A stretch of DNA of 64,000 bases from Frigidibacter sp037095735 (GCF_037095735.1 NZ_JBAWKD010000001.1:124001-188000), one strand, 5' to 3'. Shown: positions 26,542-34,653, counted from the first letter of the stretch. The notes: generated from the letters alone by a model not told the origin. Translations and numbers: made by a program.

Positions 26542-27882
26542 ATGGCAGTGACGGCGCGCAAGCGGATCCTCGGCTGGTATTTCTTCGACTGGGCCAGCCA
26601 GCCCTACGCCACGCTGCTGATGACCTTCGTCTTCGCCCCCTATGTGCAAGAGATCCTCGGCGACGGCAGCCTCGCGCAGGCGGTCTGGGGCTATGGCATC
26701 GGCGCCGCCGGGGTGGTGATCGCGCTGCTCGCGCCGCTCTTGGGCGCGATGGCCGACCGCTCGGGCGGGCGCATGGGCTTCGTCGGGCTCTTCTCGGTGC
26801 TCTACGCGCTCGGTGCCTGGGGCCTGTGGGTCGCGCGCCCCGACGATCCGAACCTGCTCTTCGTCATGCTCTGCTTCGGGCTCGGCCTCGCCGCGATGGA
26901 ATTCGCCACGATCTTCACCAACGCGCTGCTGCCCGGCCTCGGCAGCCGGGCCGAGCTTGGGCGCATCTCCGGCTCGGGCTGGGCCTTCGGCTACCTTGGC
27001 GGCCTGATCTCGCTGATCCTGATGCTGTGCTTCCTGGCCGAGAACGCCGCGACGGGGCGCACCCTCTTCGGCCTGCCGCCGCTCTTCGGCCTCGACCCGG
27101 CCCTGCGCGAGGGCACCCGCGCCGTGGGCCCGCTGACCGCGATCTGGTACCTGGTCTTCATGGTGCCGTTCTTCCTCTGGGTCCGCGACCCCGGCGTCAT
27201 CGCCCCGGTGCCGATCGCCCAGGCCGCGCGCGAGGCGCTGCCGCGGCTGAAGACCACGCTGCGCACCCTGCCCGCCCGGCGCAGCCTCTCGGCCTATCTC
27301 GCCTCGTCGATGCTCTACCGCGACGCGCTGAACGGCATGTACACCTTCGGCGGCATCTATGCCGCGGGCGTGCTGGGCTGGAGCGTCACCGACGTCGGCA
27401 AGTTCGGCCTGCTCGCGGTCCTGACCGGCGCGGTCTTCGCCTGGATCGGCGGCAAGGCCGACGACCGCTTCGGCCCGAAACCGGTGATCGCGCTCAATGT
27501 CGTCATCCTCGCGCTGGTGGCCTTCGCCATCACCCAGGTCTCGCGCAGCTCGGTCTTCGGCACCGTGGTCGCCGCCGACAGCTGGCTGCCCGACGCCGCC
27601 TTTTACATTCTCGGCGCGCTGATCGGCGCGGCGGGCGGCGCGCTGCAGGCCGCAAGCCGCACCATGCTCGTGCGCCAGTCCGACCCCGCCCACCTGACCG
27701 AGGCCTTCGGGCTCTACGCCCTGGCCGGCAAGGCCACCGCCTTCCTCGCGCCCATCACCATCGGCATCACCACCCAACTGAGCGGAAGCCAGCAGGCCGG
27801 CATCGTTCCCCTGATCGTGCTCTTCCTTCTCGGCCTCGGGCTGCTACTCTGGGTGAAACCCGAAGGAGAGAGCCCCGCATGA
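26542..27882 (+). CDS. UMF1/ATG22-like MFS transporter
   Basis: 446 residues with about 12 predicted membrane helices. The start of the family is clear in ILGWYFFDWASQPYATLLMTFVFAPY, with the MFS loop ADRSGGRMGF between helices 2 and 3. Fungal Atg22 exports amino acids from vacuoles; bacterial members have no proven substrate. The start at 26542 is chosen because AGGAG lies 6 bases upstream; an ATG 15 bases earlier overlaps that site. The stop overlaps the mepA start (ATGA), suggesting one transcript with mepA and the next gene. Confidence 0.9.
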   Translation: MAVTARKRILGWYFFDWASQPYATLLMTFVFAPYVQEILGDGSLAQAVWGYGIGAAGVVIALLAPLLGAMADRSGGRMGFVGLFSVLYALGAWGLWVARPDDPNLLFVMLCFGLGLAAMEFATIFTNALLPGLGSRAELGRISGSGWAFGYLGGLISLILMLCFLAENAATGRTLFGLPPLFGLDPALREGTRAVGPLTAIWYLVFMVPFFLWVRDPGVIAPVPIAQAAREALPRLKTTLRTLPARRSLSAYLASSMLYRDALNGMYTFGGIYAAGVLGWSVTDVGKFGLLAVLTGAVFAWIGGKADDRFGPKPVIALNVVILALVAFAITQVSRSSVFGTVVAADSWLPDAAFYILGALIGAAGGALQAASRTMLVRQSDPAHLTEAFGLYALAGKATAFLAPITIGITTQLSGSQQAGIVPLIVLFLLGLGLLLWVKPEGESPA

Positions 27883-28781
27883 TCCGACCCGTCCTGCGCG
27901 CCCTCGCGCTGGTGGCGCTCGCGGCCCTCGCCGCCGCCCCCGCCACGGCAGAGCCGCTGGCCCGCCAGCTCTTCGGGGCCAAGTCCACGCCCTCGCGCCA
28001 CCAGCCCGAACCGATCGGCTTCTATTCGAAGGGCTGCGCCGCGGGCCTCGTGCAGATGCCCGAAACCGGGCCGACCTGGCAGGCGATGCGGCTGTCGCGC
28101 AACCGCAACTGGGGCCAGCCAGAGATGATCCGCTATCTCGCGGACCTCTCGGCCTATGCCACCCGCCTCGGCTGGGCCGGGCTCTACATCGGCGACATCA
28201 GCCAGCCCCGCGGCGGCCCGATGACCGGCGGCCACGCCAGCCACCAGATCGGGCTCGATGCCGATGTCTGGATGCTGCCGCCGCGCCGGCTGAACCTGAC
28301 CCGGGCCGAGCGCGAAAGCCTCAGCTCGATCTCGGTCCGCACCGAGGACCAGCGCCGGATCAACGGCAACTTCACCCCCGCCCATGCCGCGCTGCTGAAG
28401 GCCGCGGCCTCGGACCCGCGCGTCGACCGGGTCTTCGTCGCCGCGGCGGTGAAGATCGAGATGTGCCGCACCGCCAGCCGCCGCGACAGCGACTGGCTGC
28501 AGAAGATCCGCCCCATCGCCGGGCACAACACCCATTTCCACGTCCGCCTGAAATGCCCCGCCGGCGCGCGCTTCTGCCAGCACCAGACCCCCACCGTGGA
28601 CGAGCTGTCGAAGGGCGGCTCGGGCTGCGACGAGACGCTGATGTGGTGGGTGACCGACTACCTGAATCCTCCCAAGTCGACGGGCAAGCCCAAGCCGCAG
28701 GAACCGCCCGAAAAGACCGCCCGCACCTACACGATGGCCGACCTCCCCAACCAATGCACCACCGTTCTCGCCTCGGACTGA
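27879..28781 (+). CDS. mepA: Penicillin-insensitive murein DD-endopeptidase
   Basis: A zinc-dependent M74 peptidase that cuts DD-peptide cross-links of peptidoglycan in the periplasm. 300 residues: signal peptide with AATA-EP cleavage near residue 25, then the LAS-type metal site in GGHASHQIGLDADVWM (H119, H122, D127/D129) and the second part GHNTHFHVRL (H216, H219, H221). The cysteine-containing C-terminal part (CPAGARFCQ, GSGCDETLMWW) is normal for the family, and a short Pro/Lys tail is appended. It starts inside the stop codon of the MFS gene and runs 28 bases into the next gene. Confidence 0.95.
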   Translation: MIRPVLRALALVALAALAAAPATAEPLARQLFGAKSTPSRHQPEPIGFYSKGCAAGLVQMPETGPTWQAMRLSRNRNWGQPEMIRYLADLSAYATRLGWAGLYIGDISQPRGGPMTGGHASHQIGLDADVWMLPPRRLNLTRAERESLSSISVRTEDQRRINGNFTPAHAALLKAAASDPRVDRVFVAAAVKIEMCRTASRRDSDWLQKIRPIAGHNTHFHVRLKCPAGARFCQHQTPTVDELSKGGSGCDETLMWWVTDYLNPPKSTGKPKPQEPPEKTARTYTMADLPNQCTTVLASD

Positions 28782-29710
28782 TCGCCCTTGCCGCCACCGC
28801 GGGCCTGGCCTGCCTCGCCCTGCCGCTGCTCCCGCCCGGGGCGGCCGGCGGCGGCGCGGCCTCGGGCAGCGAGCCGCCCCTGCCCGGCGTCTTCGTCGGC
28901 GCCTTCACCTGGAAGGACCCCGACCCGGCCTTCGGCGGCCTCTCGGGGATCGAGCTCACGCAGGACGGGCTCGGCTTCGTCACCGTCTCGGACCGCGGCA
29001 CGACCTTCAGTGGCCGGCTGACCCGCAACGCCGCCGGCGCGGTCACCGCAGCGGTCACCACCCCGGCGCAGGCGCTGCATGCCCTGTCGGGGGCCGAGCT
29101 GTCGGGCCTGCATGCCGATGCCGAGGGCATCGCGCTCGACCCCGGCGGCGGCGTCTGGATCTCGTTCGAGCAGTTCGCCCGCGTCGATCTCTACGACACG
29201 CCCGGCAGCCGCGCCCGCCCCGGCCCGCGCGCCCCGGCGTTCAGGCGGCTCGAGGACAACGGCGCGCTCGAGGCGCTGGCGATCGACGCGCAGGGCCGGC
29301 TCGTCACCCTCGCCGAAGAGCCGCTCGACGGCCGCACCGACACGCCGGTCTGGCGGCTCGAGGGCAACCAGTGGCGCGAGGCCTTCTCAATCACCCGCGA
29401 CCGCAGCTGGAAGCCGGTCGGCGCCGACTTCGGCTCGGACGGGCGGCTCTACCTGCTGGAACGCGCCTTCTGGCCGCCCTTCGGCTTCCAGTCGCGGGTG
29501 CGCAGCTTCGATCCCGGCAGCACCGGCACGCGCCCCGATCCCGGCCGCCCGATCCTCGCCAGCCGGGTGGGCGAGTTCGACAATCTCGAAGGCCTCGCCA
29601 CCTGGACGGATGCGCGGGGCGACATCCGGCTGACGATGGTCTCGGACGACAACTTCCTGTCGCTGCAACGCACCCAGCTCATCGATTACCGGCTGCCGCG
29701 CGACGAGTGA
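28754..29710 (+). CDS. Esterase-like-activity-of-phytase family (COG4246) secreted protein
   Basis: 318 residues: N-terminal hydrophobic segment (about 9-27, LGLIALAATAGLACLALPLL) acting as signal or anchor, then a beta-propeller-like domain with FGGLSGIELTQDGLGFVTVSDRG, GLHADAEGIALDPGGGVWISFE and GEFDNLEGLATW, repeated Asp-Gly-rich blades typical of the phytase-like esterase family. Catalytic residues are not defined for this family. The start at 28754 lies inside the mepA gene (overlap 28 bases), a translational-coupling arrangement. Confidence 0.85.
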   Translation: MHHRSRLGLIALAATAGLACLALPLLPPGAAGGGAASGSEPPLPGVFVGAFTWKDPDPAFGGLSGIELTQDGLGFVTVSDRGTTFSGRLTRNAAGAVTAAVTTPAQALHALSGAELSGLHADAEGIALDPGGGVWISFEQFARVDLYDTPGSRARPGPRAPAFRRLEDNGALEALAIDAQGRLVTLAEEPLDGRTDTPVWRLEGNQWREAFSITRDRSWKPVGADFGSDGRLYLLERAFWPPFGFQSRVRSFDPGSTGTRPDPGRPILASRVGEFDNLEGLATWTDARGDIRLTMVSDDNFLSLQRTQLIDYRLPRDE

Positions 29711-29716
29711 TTCTTC

Positions 29717-29746
29717 TTGACCGGACCCGGTCGGCGGACGTATTCC
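29717..29746 (+). promoter_or_regulatory. Predicted promoter of the YhhQ/VUT gene
   Basis: TTGACC (29717-29722), 17 bases, then a GTATTC/TATTCC -10-like element. It sits just after the stop of the previous gene and 90 bases before the next start. The -10 match is weak. Confidence 0.35.
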
Positions 29747-29838
29747 GCCCCGTCGTCCGCGGACGGGGCCGCCAGCCCGGCCCAGCCCGGCCCGCCGGGC
29801 GATCAAGTCTCCGCGACCTTGCCAAAACGGATCCAGAC

Positions 29839-30468
29839 ATGACCCGCCTCATCCCCGGCATTCTTGCCATGGCCGCCATCGTCGTGGCCTCGAACATCCT
29901 GGTGCAGTTCCTGCTCGGCGACTGGCTGACCTGGGGTGCCTTCACCTATCCCTTCGCCTTCCTCGTCACCGATCTGACGAACCGCCTGCAGGGCCCCGCC
30001 GCCGCCCGCCGCGTCATCGTCGCGGGCTTCGTCGTCGGCGTGATCTGCTCGCTGATCGGCAGCCAGATCCACGGCGAGTTCGGCCCGCTGGTGTCGTTCC
30101 GCGTGGCGCTTGGCTCGGGCCTGGCCTTCCTGGCCGCACAACTGACCGATGTCGCGGTCTTCAACCGCTATGTCGCGGGCCGCTGGTGGAAGGCGCCGTT
30201 CGTTTCGACCCTCGTGGGCGCCAGCATGGACACCGCGATCTTCTTCACCACCGCCTTCGCCGCCGGCCTGTCCTTCCTCGAGCCCGGCAACGACGTCTCT
30301 TGGGCGAATGAACCCGTGCCGCTGCTGGGCTTCGGGCCTATGGCACCGCTCTGGGTCTCGCTCGGCACGGCTGACCTTTCGGTCAAACTTCTGCTCGCTT
30401 TGGTGGCACTCGTGCCCTTCCGTGTGATCGTTTCGCAGCACTTGGGAAATACCGCTAGGGCTGGATAA
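29839..30468 (+). CDS. VUT/YhhQ-family transporter (queuosine-precursor transporter type)
   Basis: 209 residues with six predicted membrane helices. Diagnostic sequence: ASNILVQF near the start, TYPFAFLVTDLTNRLQGP (the conserved D-T-N motif of the vitamin-uptake-transporter family) and FRVALGSGLAFLAAQLTDVAVF. E. coli YhhQ imports queuosine precursors; this protein may do so, but a queuosine biosynthesis gene is not next to it and I see no preQ1 riboswitch in the 128-base leader. It is followed by an AT-richer intergenic region holding the small ORF and RNA. Confidence 0.9.
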   Translation: MTRLIPGILAMAAIVVASNILVQFLLGDWLTWGAFTYPFAFLVTDLTNRLQGPAAARRVIVAGFVVGVICSLIGSQIHGEFGPLVSFRVALGSGLAFLAAQLTDVAVFNRYVAGRWWKAPFVSTLVGASMDTAIFFTTAFAAGLSFLEPGNDVSWANEPVPLLGFGPMAPLWVSLGTADLSVKLLLALVALVPFRVIVSQHLGNTARAG

Positions 30469-30474
30469 ATTAAT

Positions 30475-30480
30475 TTGACG
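30475..30480 (+). promoter_or_regulatory. -35-like element before the small ORF/RNA
   Basis: TTGACG in an AT-richer stretch 40 bases upstream of the small ORF. A convincing -10 at 16-18 bases is not visible (ATCCTT at 17 bases is poor), so this is only a tentative promoter. Confidence 0.3.
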
Positions 30481-30519
30481 AACACTAAATCTGTGCCATC
30501 CTTCTCTTATCGGCAACTC

Positions 30520-30594
30520 ATGAAAGGAGGTGGTCCAGTGTCTAGAGTGATATTGGAGGTTGGTGTCGGGACAGTCAGGGGGGCCGAGGCCTGA
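30520..30594 (+). CDS. Candidate leader-type small ORF with extended Shine-Dalgarno
   Basis: A 24-codon frame from ATG 30520, or more likely 18 codons from GTG 30538 (product beginning M-SRVILEVGVG). The bases GAAAGGAGGTGGTCCAG (30522-30538) match the complement of the alphaproteobacterial 16S 3' end at 16 of 17 positions, the mismatch being a G that can wobble-pair with U; GGAGG is 7 bases from the GTG. Codons are unlike the rest of the window (AGA, ATA, TTG, TCT together). It could encode a microprotein or a leader peptide rich in Val/Ile/Leu, or be a ribosome-binding RNA element. The frame is open and complete, but expression is inferred. Confidence 0.5.
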   Translation: MKGGGPVSRVILEVGVGTVRGAEA

Positions 30595-30709
30595 GGGCAA
30601 CCCCACAGGCTGCAGAACCCTGACTGGGCCAAGGCGGACCAGCTCCGTCACCCTAACTGGCCCATCTCCGTAGATCTCGGGGGCCGTTTCCGGATGGAAA
30701 CGGCCCTTT
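30522..30709 (+). ncRNA. Predicted structured RNA ending in a strong terminator
   Basis: Downstream of the small ORF's ribosome-binding site, three stems can form: CAGTCAGGG (30572-30580) with CCCTGACTG (30618-30626); TGGGCCA (30625-30631) with TGGCCCA (30658-30664), enclosing a second stem GGCGGA/TCCGTC (30633-30638/30644-30649); and the terminator hairpin at 30681. The first two stems overlap by two bases, so they could compete. The region is less GC-rich than its surroundings. It could be a small RNA or a leader of arfB. Confidence 0.5.
30681..30709 (+). terminator. Strong intrinsic terminator
   Basis: Perfect 11-base stem GGGCCGTTTCC (30681-30691) and GGAAACGGCCC (30696-30706) with a GGAT loop, followed by TTT. 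Ends the small ORF/RNA transcript before arfB. Confidence 0.85.
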
Positions 30710-30760
30710 CCGATTATCCGCCCGCGACGGTGATTTTCCGCACGGAACATTTCATCGCCC

Positions 30761-30787
30761 GGGCGGGTCTTAAAATATCGCCCGCCC
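30761..30787. repeat. Hairpin with AT-rich loop before arfB
   Basis: GGGCGGG (30761-30767) pairs with CCCGCCC (30781-30787) around a 13-base loop containing TTAAAATAT. It lies 50 bases before the arfB start and could be a leader structure or a second terminator remnant. Confidence 0.45.
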
Positions 30788-30836
30788 TGCCAATTGCTTT
30801 CGAAAGAAGCAAAAAGACGCCCGAAGGCCAGATTCC

Positions 30837-31259
30837 ATGCTGCGCATCACCGACACGATCCAGATCGCCGACTGGGAACTGGTCGAAACCTTCACCCGCG
30901 CGCAGGGCCCGGGCGGGCAGAACGTCAACAAGGTCTCGACCGCGGTCGAACTGCGGTTCGAGGCAGAGCGCAGCCCGCACCTGCCCGCCCCGGTGAAGAC
31001 CCGGCTGAAACGGCTGGCCGGGCGGCGCTGGACCACCGACGGCGCCATCGTGATCCGCGCCGAGGAAACCCGCAGCCAGGCCCGCAACCGCGAACTGGCG
31101 CGCGAGCGGCTGGCAGAGCTGATCCTTGCCGCCACCGTCGCCCCCAAGCGCCGCATCGCCACCCGGCCCACGCTGGGCAGCCAGCGCCGCCGCCTTGCCG
31201 CCAAGACCCAGCGCGGCGAGGTCAAATCCCTGCGCGGACGTGTCGATGACCCAGAGTGA
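30837..31259 (+). CDS. arfB: Alternative ribosome-rescue factor B (peptidyl-tRNA hydrolase ArfB/YaeJ)
   Basis: Releases peptides from ribosomes stalled without a stop codon. 140 residues: the GGQ motif at G26-G27-Q28 (RAQGPGGQNVNKVSTAVELRF) is the catalytic hydrolase loop shared with release factors. The C-terminal tail is highly basic (ending in RGEVKSLRGRVDDPE, with RRRLAAKTQR) as needed to enter the mRNA channel. No stop-codon recognition domain is present, distinguishing it from RF1/2. It overlaps the downstream Nudix gene by 14 bases. The upstream structured RNA with a ribosome-binding element is notable for a ribosome-rescue gene. Confidence 0.95.
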   Translation: MLRITDTIQIADWELVETFTRAQGPGGQNVNKVSTAVELRFEAERSPHLPAPVKTRLKRLAGRRWTTDGAIVIRAEETRSQARNRELARERLAELILAATVAPKRRIATRPTLGSQRRRLAAKTQRGEVKSLRGRVDDPE

Positions 31260-31764
31260 CCCGCACAGGCGCAACCTGGCCCTCGTCCGCCGGCTTGCCG
31301 ACGGCATGGCCCGGCTGCTCGGGCGGCGGCCTCCGGCGCTGCAGGTCGCGGCACTGTGCCTGCGCGGCGGCCGTGGCCGCGAAGAGGTGCTGCTGATCAC
31401 CAGCCGCGAAACCGGGCGCTGGGTGCTGCCGAAGGGCTGGCCGATGAAGGGCCGCAGCCTGGCCGGCGCCGCCCAGCGCGAGGCCTGGGAAGAGGCCGGC
31501 GCCACCGGCGCGGTCGATCGCAGCCCGATCGGCCACTACCATTACGACAAGATCGTCTCGGGCGGGCTCGGGCGGCGGGTGACGGTGGCGGTCTACGCCA
31601 TGCACCTGCGCAAGCTTGAACCGCACTTCCCGGAGGCCGGCCAGCGCGAGCTGGGCTGGTTCGCGCCGTCCGAGGCCGCGCGGAAGGTGGCCGAGCCCGA
31701 GCTTGCGGCGCTTCTGGCCTCGCTGCCCGGCCGGCTGGCCCAGCGCCACGCGGTGCCGGGCTGA
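31246..31764 (+). CDS. NUDIX hydrolase (DIPP-like)
   Basis: 172 residues with the Nudix box GWPMKGRSLAGAAQREAWEEAGA. The core REAWEEAGA is intact while the first Glu of the consensus box is Arg, as in some diphosphoinositol-polyphosphate or diadenosine-polyphosphate hydrolase-like bacterial proteins. ETGRWVLPKGWPMKG is the substrate-side strand. It probably hydrolyses a nucleoside diphosphate derivative. ATG 31246 lies inside arfB, so the two are coupled. Confidence 0.85.
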   Translation: MTQSDPHRRNLALVRRLADGMARLLGRRPPALQVAALCLRGGRGREEVLLITSRETGRWVLPKGWPMKGRSLAGAAQREAWEEAGATGAVDRSPIGHYHYDKIVSGGLGRRVTVAVYAMHLRKLEPHFPEAGQRELGWFAPSEAARKVAEPELAALLASLPGRLAQRHAVPG

Positions 31765-31826
31765 CACGTCGGGGCAGAGCGCGCATTGCCATGCGCCGCC
31801 CGAGACGTTAGGGACGCACCCCAATT

Positions 31827-31844
31827 GTAACAGCCAGATGACAG
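31827..31844 (-). promoter_or_regulatory. Candidate Pho box upstream of pit
   Basis: On the minus strand: CTGTCAT-CTGG-CTGTTAC, against the alphaproteobacterial PhoB consensus CTGTCAT-N4-CTGTCAT/C. The first half is perfect and the second has one or two differences. It ends 6 bases before the pit start codon, overlapping the ribosome-binding site, a position that suits repression. PhoB repression of pit is known in Sinorhizobium. Confidence 0.55.
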
Positions 31845-31850
31845 GTCGCC

Positions 31851-33344
31851 ATGCCCGCCGACGGACAGACCGAGACCCGCCAGCAGGTCAACCAGTGGAA
31901 GACGCTCGACAAGGACCTCGGGCGGATCGGGCGGCTTGAAGAGGCGACGCTCTTCATCTCGCGGCCGCTGGTGGCGCCGGGGCTGGCACTGGTCTTCGTC
32001 GTGCTGGCGACGGTGGGCGCGCTGGCGGTGTTCGGGCTCGACAACTCGGGCTGGATCGTGGTCGCGGCGGCGGCGGTGGGCGCCTACATGGCGCTGAACA
32101 TCGGCGCCAACGATGTCGCCAACAACATGGGCCCGGCGGTGGGCGCCAAGGCGCTGACCATGGGCGGGGCGCTGGCCATCGCCGCGGTGGCCGAGGTCGC
32201 GGGCGCCTTCATCGCCGGCGGCGACGTGGTGGGCACGATCTCGGGCGGGATCGTCGCGCCCGAGATGGTGGCAGAGCCGCATCTTTTCGTGCGCCTGATG
32301 ATGTCGGCGCTGATCGCCGCCGCGCTCTGGATCAACCTGGCCACCGCGCTGGGCGCGCCGGTCTCGACCACGCATTCGGTGGTGGGCGGCGTCGTCGGCG
32401 CCGGCATCGTCGCCGCGGGCTTCGACGCGGTGAACTGGCCGATGGTCGGCTCGATCGCCGCCAGCTGGGTGATCTCGCCGGTGATGGGCGGCGTGATCGC
32501 CGCGGCGATCCTGGCCTTCATCAAGGCCCGCATCACCTATGCCGAGGACAAGATCGGCGCCGCCCGGCTCTGGGTGCCGGTGCTGGTGGGGATCATGACG
32601 GGCGCCTTCGCCACCTACCTGATCACCAAGGGCCTGAAGCGGGTCGTATCCGTCGATCCGCTGACCGCGCTGCTTCTGGGCTGCGTGCTGGGCGCGCTGG
32701 CCTGGGCCATCTCCCGCCCGCTGGTGCGCCGCGCCTCGGAAGGCGCCGAGAACCGCAAGAAGTCGCTCAAGCCGCTCTTCGGCCTGCCGCTGGTGATCTC
32801 GGCGGCGCTGCTGTCCTTCGCCCATGGCGCCAATGACGTGGCCAATGCCGTGGGGCCGCTGGCCGCCGTCGTCCATACCGTCGCCCTCGGCGATGTCGCG
32901 ACCTCGGTCGAGCTGCCGCTCTGGGTCATGGCGATCGGGGCGCTGGGGATCTCGGTCGGTCTCGTCCTGTTCGGGCCGAAGCTGATCCTGATGGTCGGCT
33001 CCGAGATCACCAAGCTGAACCCGATGCGCGCTTTCTGCGTGGCGCTGTCCGCGGCGATCACCGTCATCGTCGCCAGCTGGATGGGCCTGCCGGTGTCGTC
33101 GACCCATATCGCGGTCGGCGCGATCTTCGGCGTGGGCTTCTACCGCGAATGGCACGCCGAGCGTCGCGCCCGCTTCCTCGGCCTCAAGAAGGGCAAGGTG
33201 CTCGCGCCCGAGGAACGCGCCCGACGCAAGCTGGTGCGCCGCTCGCACATGACCACGATCGCCGCCGCCTGGGTGATCACCGTGCCCTTCTCGGCCGGGC
33301 TCGCCGCGGCGATCTATTGGCTGCTGACCCTGATGTCGCGCTGA
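31851..33344 (+). CDS. pit: Low-affinity inorganic phosphate transporter (Pit/PHO-4 family)
   Basis: 497 residues with 10-12 predicted membrane helices in two inverted halves, each bearing a PHO-4 signature: GANDVANNMGPAVGAK in the first half and GANDVANAVGPLAAV in the second, plus STTHSVVGGVVGAG and SSTHIAVGAIFGVGF loops. A cytoplasmic linker (about residues 285-310) has basic EGAENRKKSLK. This is a proton- or metal-phosphate symporter. A short N-terminal cytoplasmic extension of about 40 residues precedes the first helix. The gene ends tail-to-tail with pncB. Confidence 0.93.
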   Translation: MPADGQTETRQQVNQWKTLDKDLGRIGRLEEATLFISRPLVAPGLALVFVVLATVGALAVFGLDNSGWIVVAAAAVGAYMALNIGANDVANNMGPAVGAKALTMGGALAIAAVAEVAGAFIAGGDVVGTISGGIVAPEMVAEPHLFVRLMMSALIAAALWINLATALGAPVSTTHSVVGGVVGAGIVAAGFDAVNWPMVGSIAASWVISPVMGGVIAAAILAFIKARITYAEDKIGAARLWVPVLVGIMTGAFATYLITKGLKRVVSVDPLTALLLGCVLGALAWAISRPLVRRASEGAENRKKSLKPLFGLPLVISAALLSFAHGANDVANAVGPLAAVVHTVALGDVATSVELPLWVMAIGALGISVGLVLFGPKLILMVGSEITKLNPMRAFCVALSAAITVIVASWMGLPVSSTHIAVGAIFGVGFYREWHAERRARFLGLKKGKVLAPEERARRKLVRRSHMTTIAAAWVITVPFSAGLAAAIYWLLTLMSR

Positions 33345-33361
33345 ACGGACCCGCCGTTCAG
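33341..33361. terminator. Hairpin containing both stop codons of pit and pncB
   Basis: CTGAACGG (33341-33348) pairs perfectly with CCGTTCAG (33354-33361) over a 5-base loop. The TGA of each convergent gene lies inside an arm. There is no U-tract, so the terminator role is uncertain. Confidence 0.45.
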
Positions 33362-34650
33362 ACCTGAACCGCGATGCGCTCCTGCGCGCCGACGCCGAAG
33401 ACCCGCTTGTAGCGCGCGACCTCCTCGGCCGGGCCCATCGCCTTCTCGGGGTTGTCCGACAGCTTCACCGTCGGGCGCCCGTCGGCCGAGATCGCCTTGC
33501 ACACCAGGCTGAACGGCGCCAGCGCATCGTTCGGCACCAGCCCGCGAAAATCGTTGGTCAGCAGCGTGCCCCAGCCGAAGCTCACCTTCACCCGGCCCGC
33601 GAACTGCGCCTGCAGCGCCTCGATCTTGTCCACGTCCAGCCCGTCCGAGAAGATCACCAGCTTCCGCGTCGGGTCCTCGCCCCGCGCCTTCCACCAGGCG
33701 ATCGCGGTCTCGGCGCCCTTGGCCGGGTCGCCCGAATCGATGCGGATCCCGGTCCAGCCCGCCAGCCAGTCCGGCGCATGGGCCAGGAAGCCCTCGGTGC
33801 CGTAGGTGTCGGGCAGCAGGATGCGCAGGTTGCCGTCATGCTCCTCGTGCCAATCGGCCAGCACGCGATAGGGCGCCTCGCGCAGCTCTTCGTCGGTCTC
33901 GGCCAGCGCGGCCAGCACCATCGGCAGCTCGTGCGCGTTCGTCCCGATCGCCTCGATGTCGTGGCGCTGCGCGATCAGGCAGTTCGAGGTGCCGGTGAAC
34001 TTGTCGCCCAGCCCCTCCATCATCGCCTGCACGCACCAGTCCTGCCACAGGAAGCTGTGCCGCCGCCTTGTGCCGAAATCGGCGATCTTCAGCCCCTCGA
34101 TCCGGCGCAGCCGCTCGATCTTCTCCCAGAGCTTCGTCATCGCGCGGGCGTAAAGCACCTGCAGCTCGAACCGGCCCATGTCATGCATGACCGCCCGGGC
34201 GCGCAGTTCCATCAGCACCGCCAGCGCCGGGATCTCCCACAGCATCACCTCGGGCCACTTGCCCTCGAAGGTCAACTCGTACTGCCCGTCGCGCTTCTCC
34301 AGGTGATAGTCCGGCAGGCGCATGCCCTCGAACCACTCCATGAAGTCGGGGCGGAACATCTGGCGCTTGCCATAGAAGGTGTTGCCGCGCAGCCAGGTCG
34401 ACTCGCCCCGCGTCAGGCTCAGCGAGCGGATGTGGTCCAGCTGCTCGCGCAGCTCGCCCTCGTCGATCATCTCCGCCAGCCGGATGTGCTTCGAGCGGTT
34501 GATCAGGCTGAAGGTGACGGTGGTGTCCGGCCGGTTGCGGAAGATCGACTGGCACATCAGGAGCTTGTAGAAATCGGTATCGATCAGCGAGCGCACGATC
34601 GGGTCGATCTTCCACTTGTGGGCCCAGACGCGGGCGGCGATATCGGCCAT
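33358..34650 (-). CDS. pncB: Nicotinate phosphoribosyltransferase
   Basis: Makes nicotinate mononucleotide from nicotinate and PRPP in the Preiss-Handler NAD salvage pathway. 430 residues, usual length. Visible family features: VRSLIDTDFYKLLMCQSIF near the N-terminus, the FGTRRRHSF segment with the phosphorylatable His, GTSNCLIAQ, and FSDGLDVDKI. It starts 3 bases after the pncA stop, so nicotinamidase and PRTase are made from one message to convert nicotinamide to NaMN. Confidence 0.97.
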   Translation of the reverse strand: MADIAARVWAHKWKIDPIVRSLIDTDFYKLLMCQSIFRNRPDTTVTFSLINRSKHIRLAEMIDEGELREQLDHIRSLSLTRGESTWLRGNTFYGKRQMFRPDFMEWFEGMRLPDYHLEKRDGQYELTFEGKWPEVMLWEIPALAVLMELRARAVMHDMGRFELQVLYARAMTKLWEKIERLRRIEGLKIADFGTRRRHSFLWQDWCVQAMMEGLGDKFTGTSNCLIAQRHDIEAIGTNAHELPMVLAALAETDEELREAPYRVLADWHEEHDGNLRILLPDTYGTEGFLAHAPDWLAGWTGIRIDSGDPAKGAETAIAWWKARGEDPTRKLVIFSDGLDVDKIEALQAQFAGRVKVSFGWGTLLTNDFRGLVPNDALAPFSLVCKAISADGRPTVKLSDNPEKAMGPAEEVARYKRVFGVGAQERIAVQV

Positions 34651-34653
34651 GGG

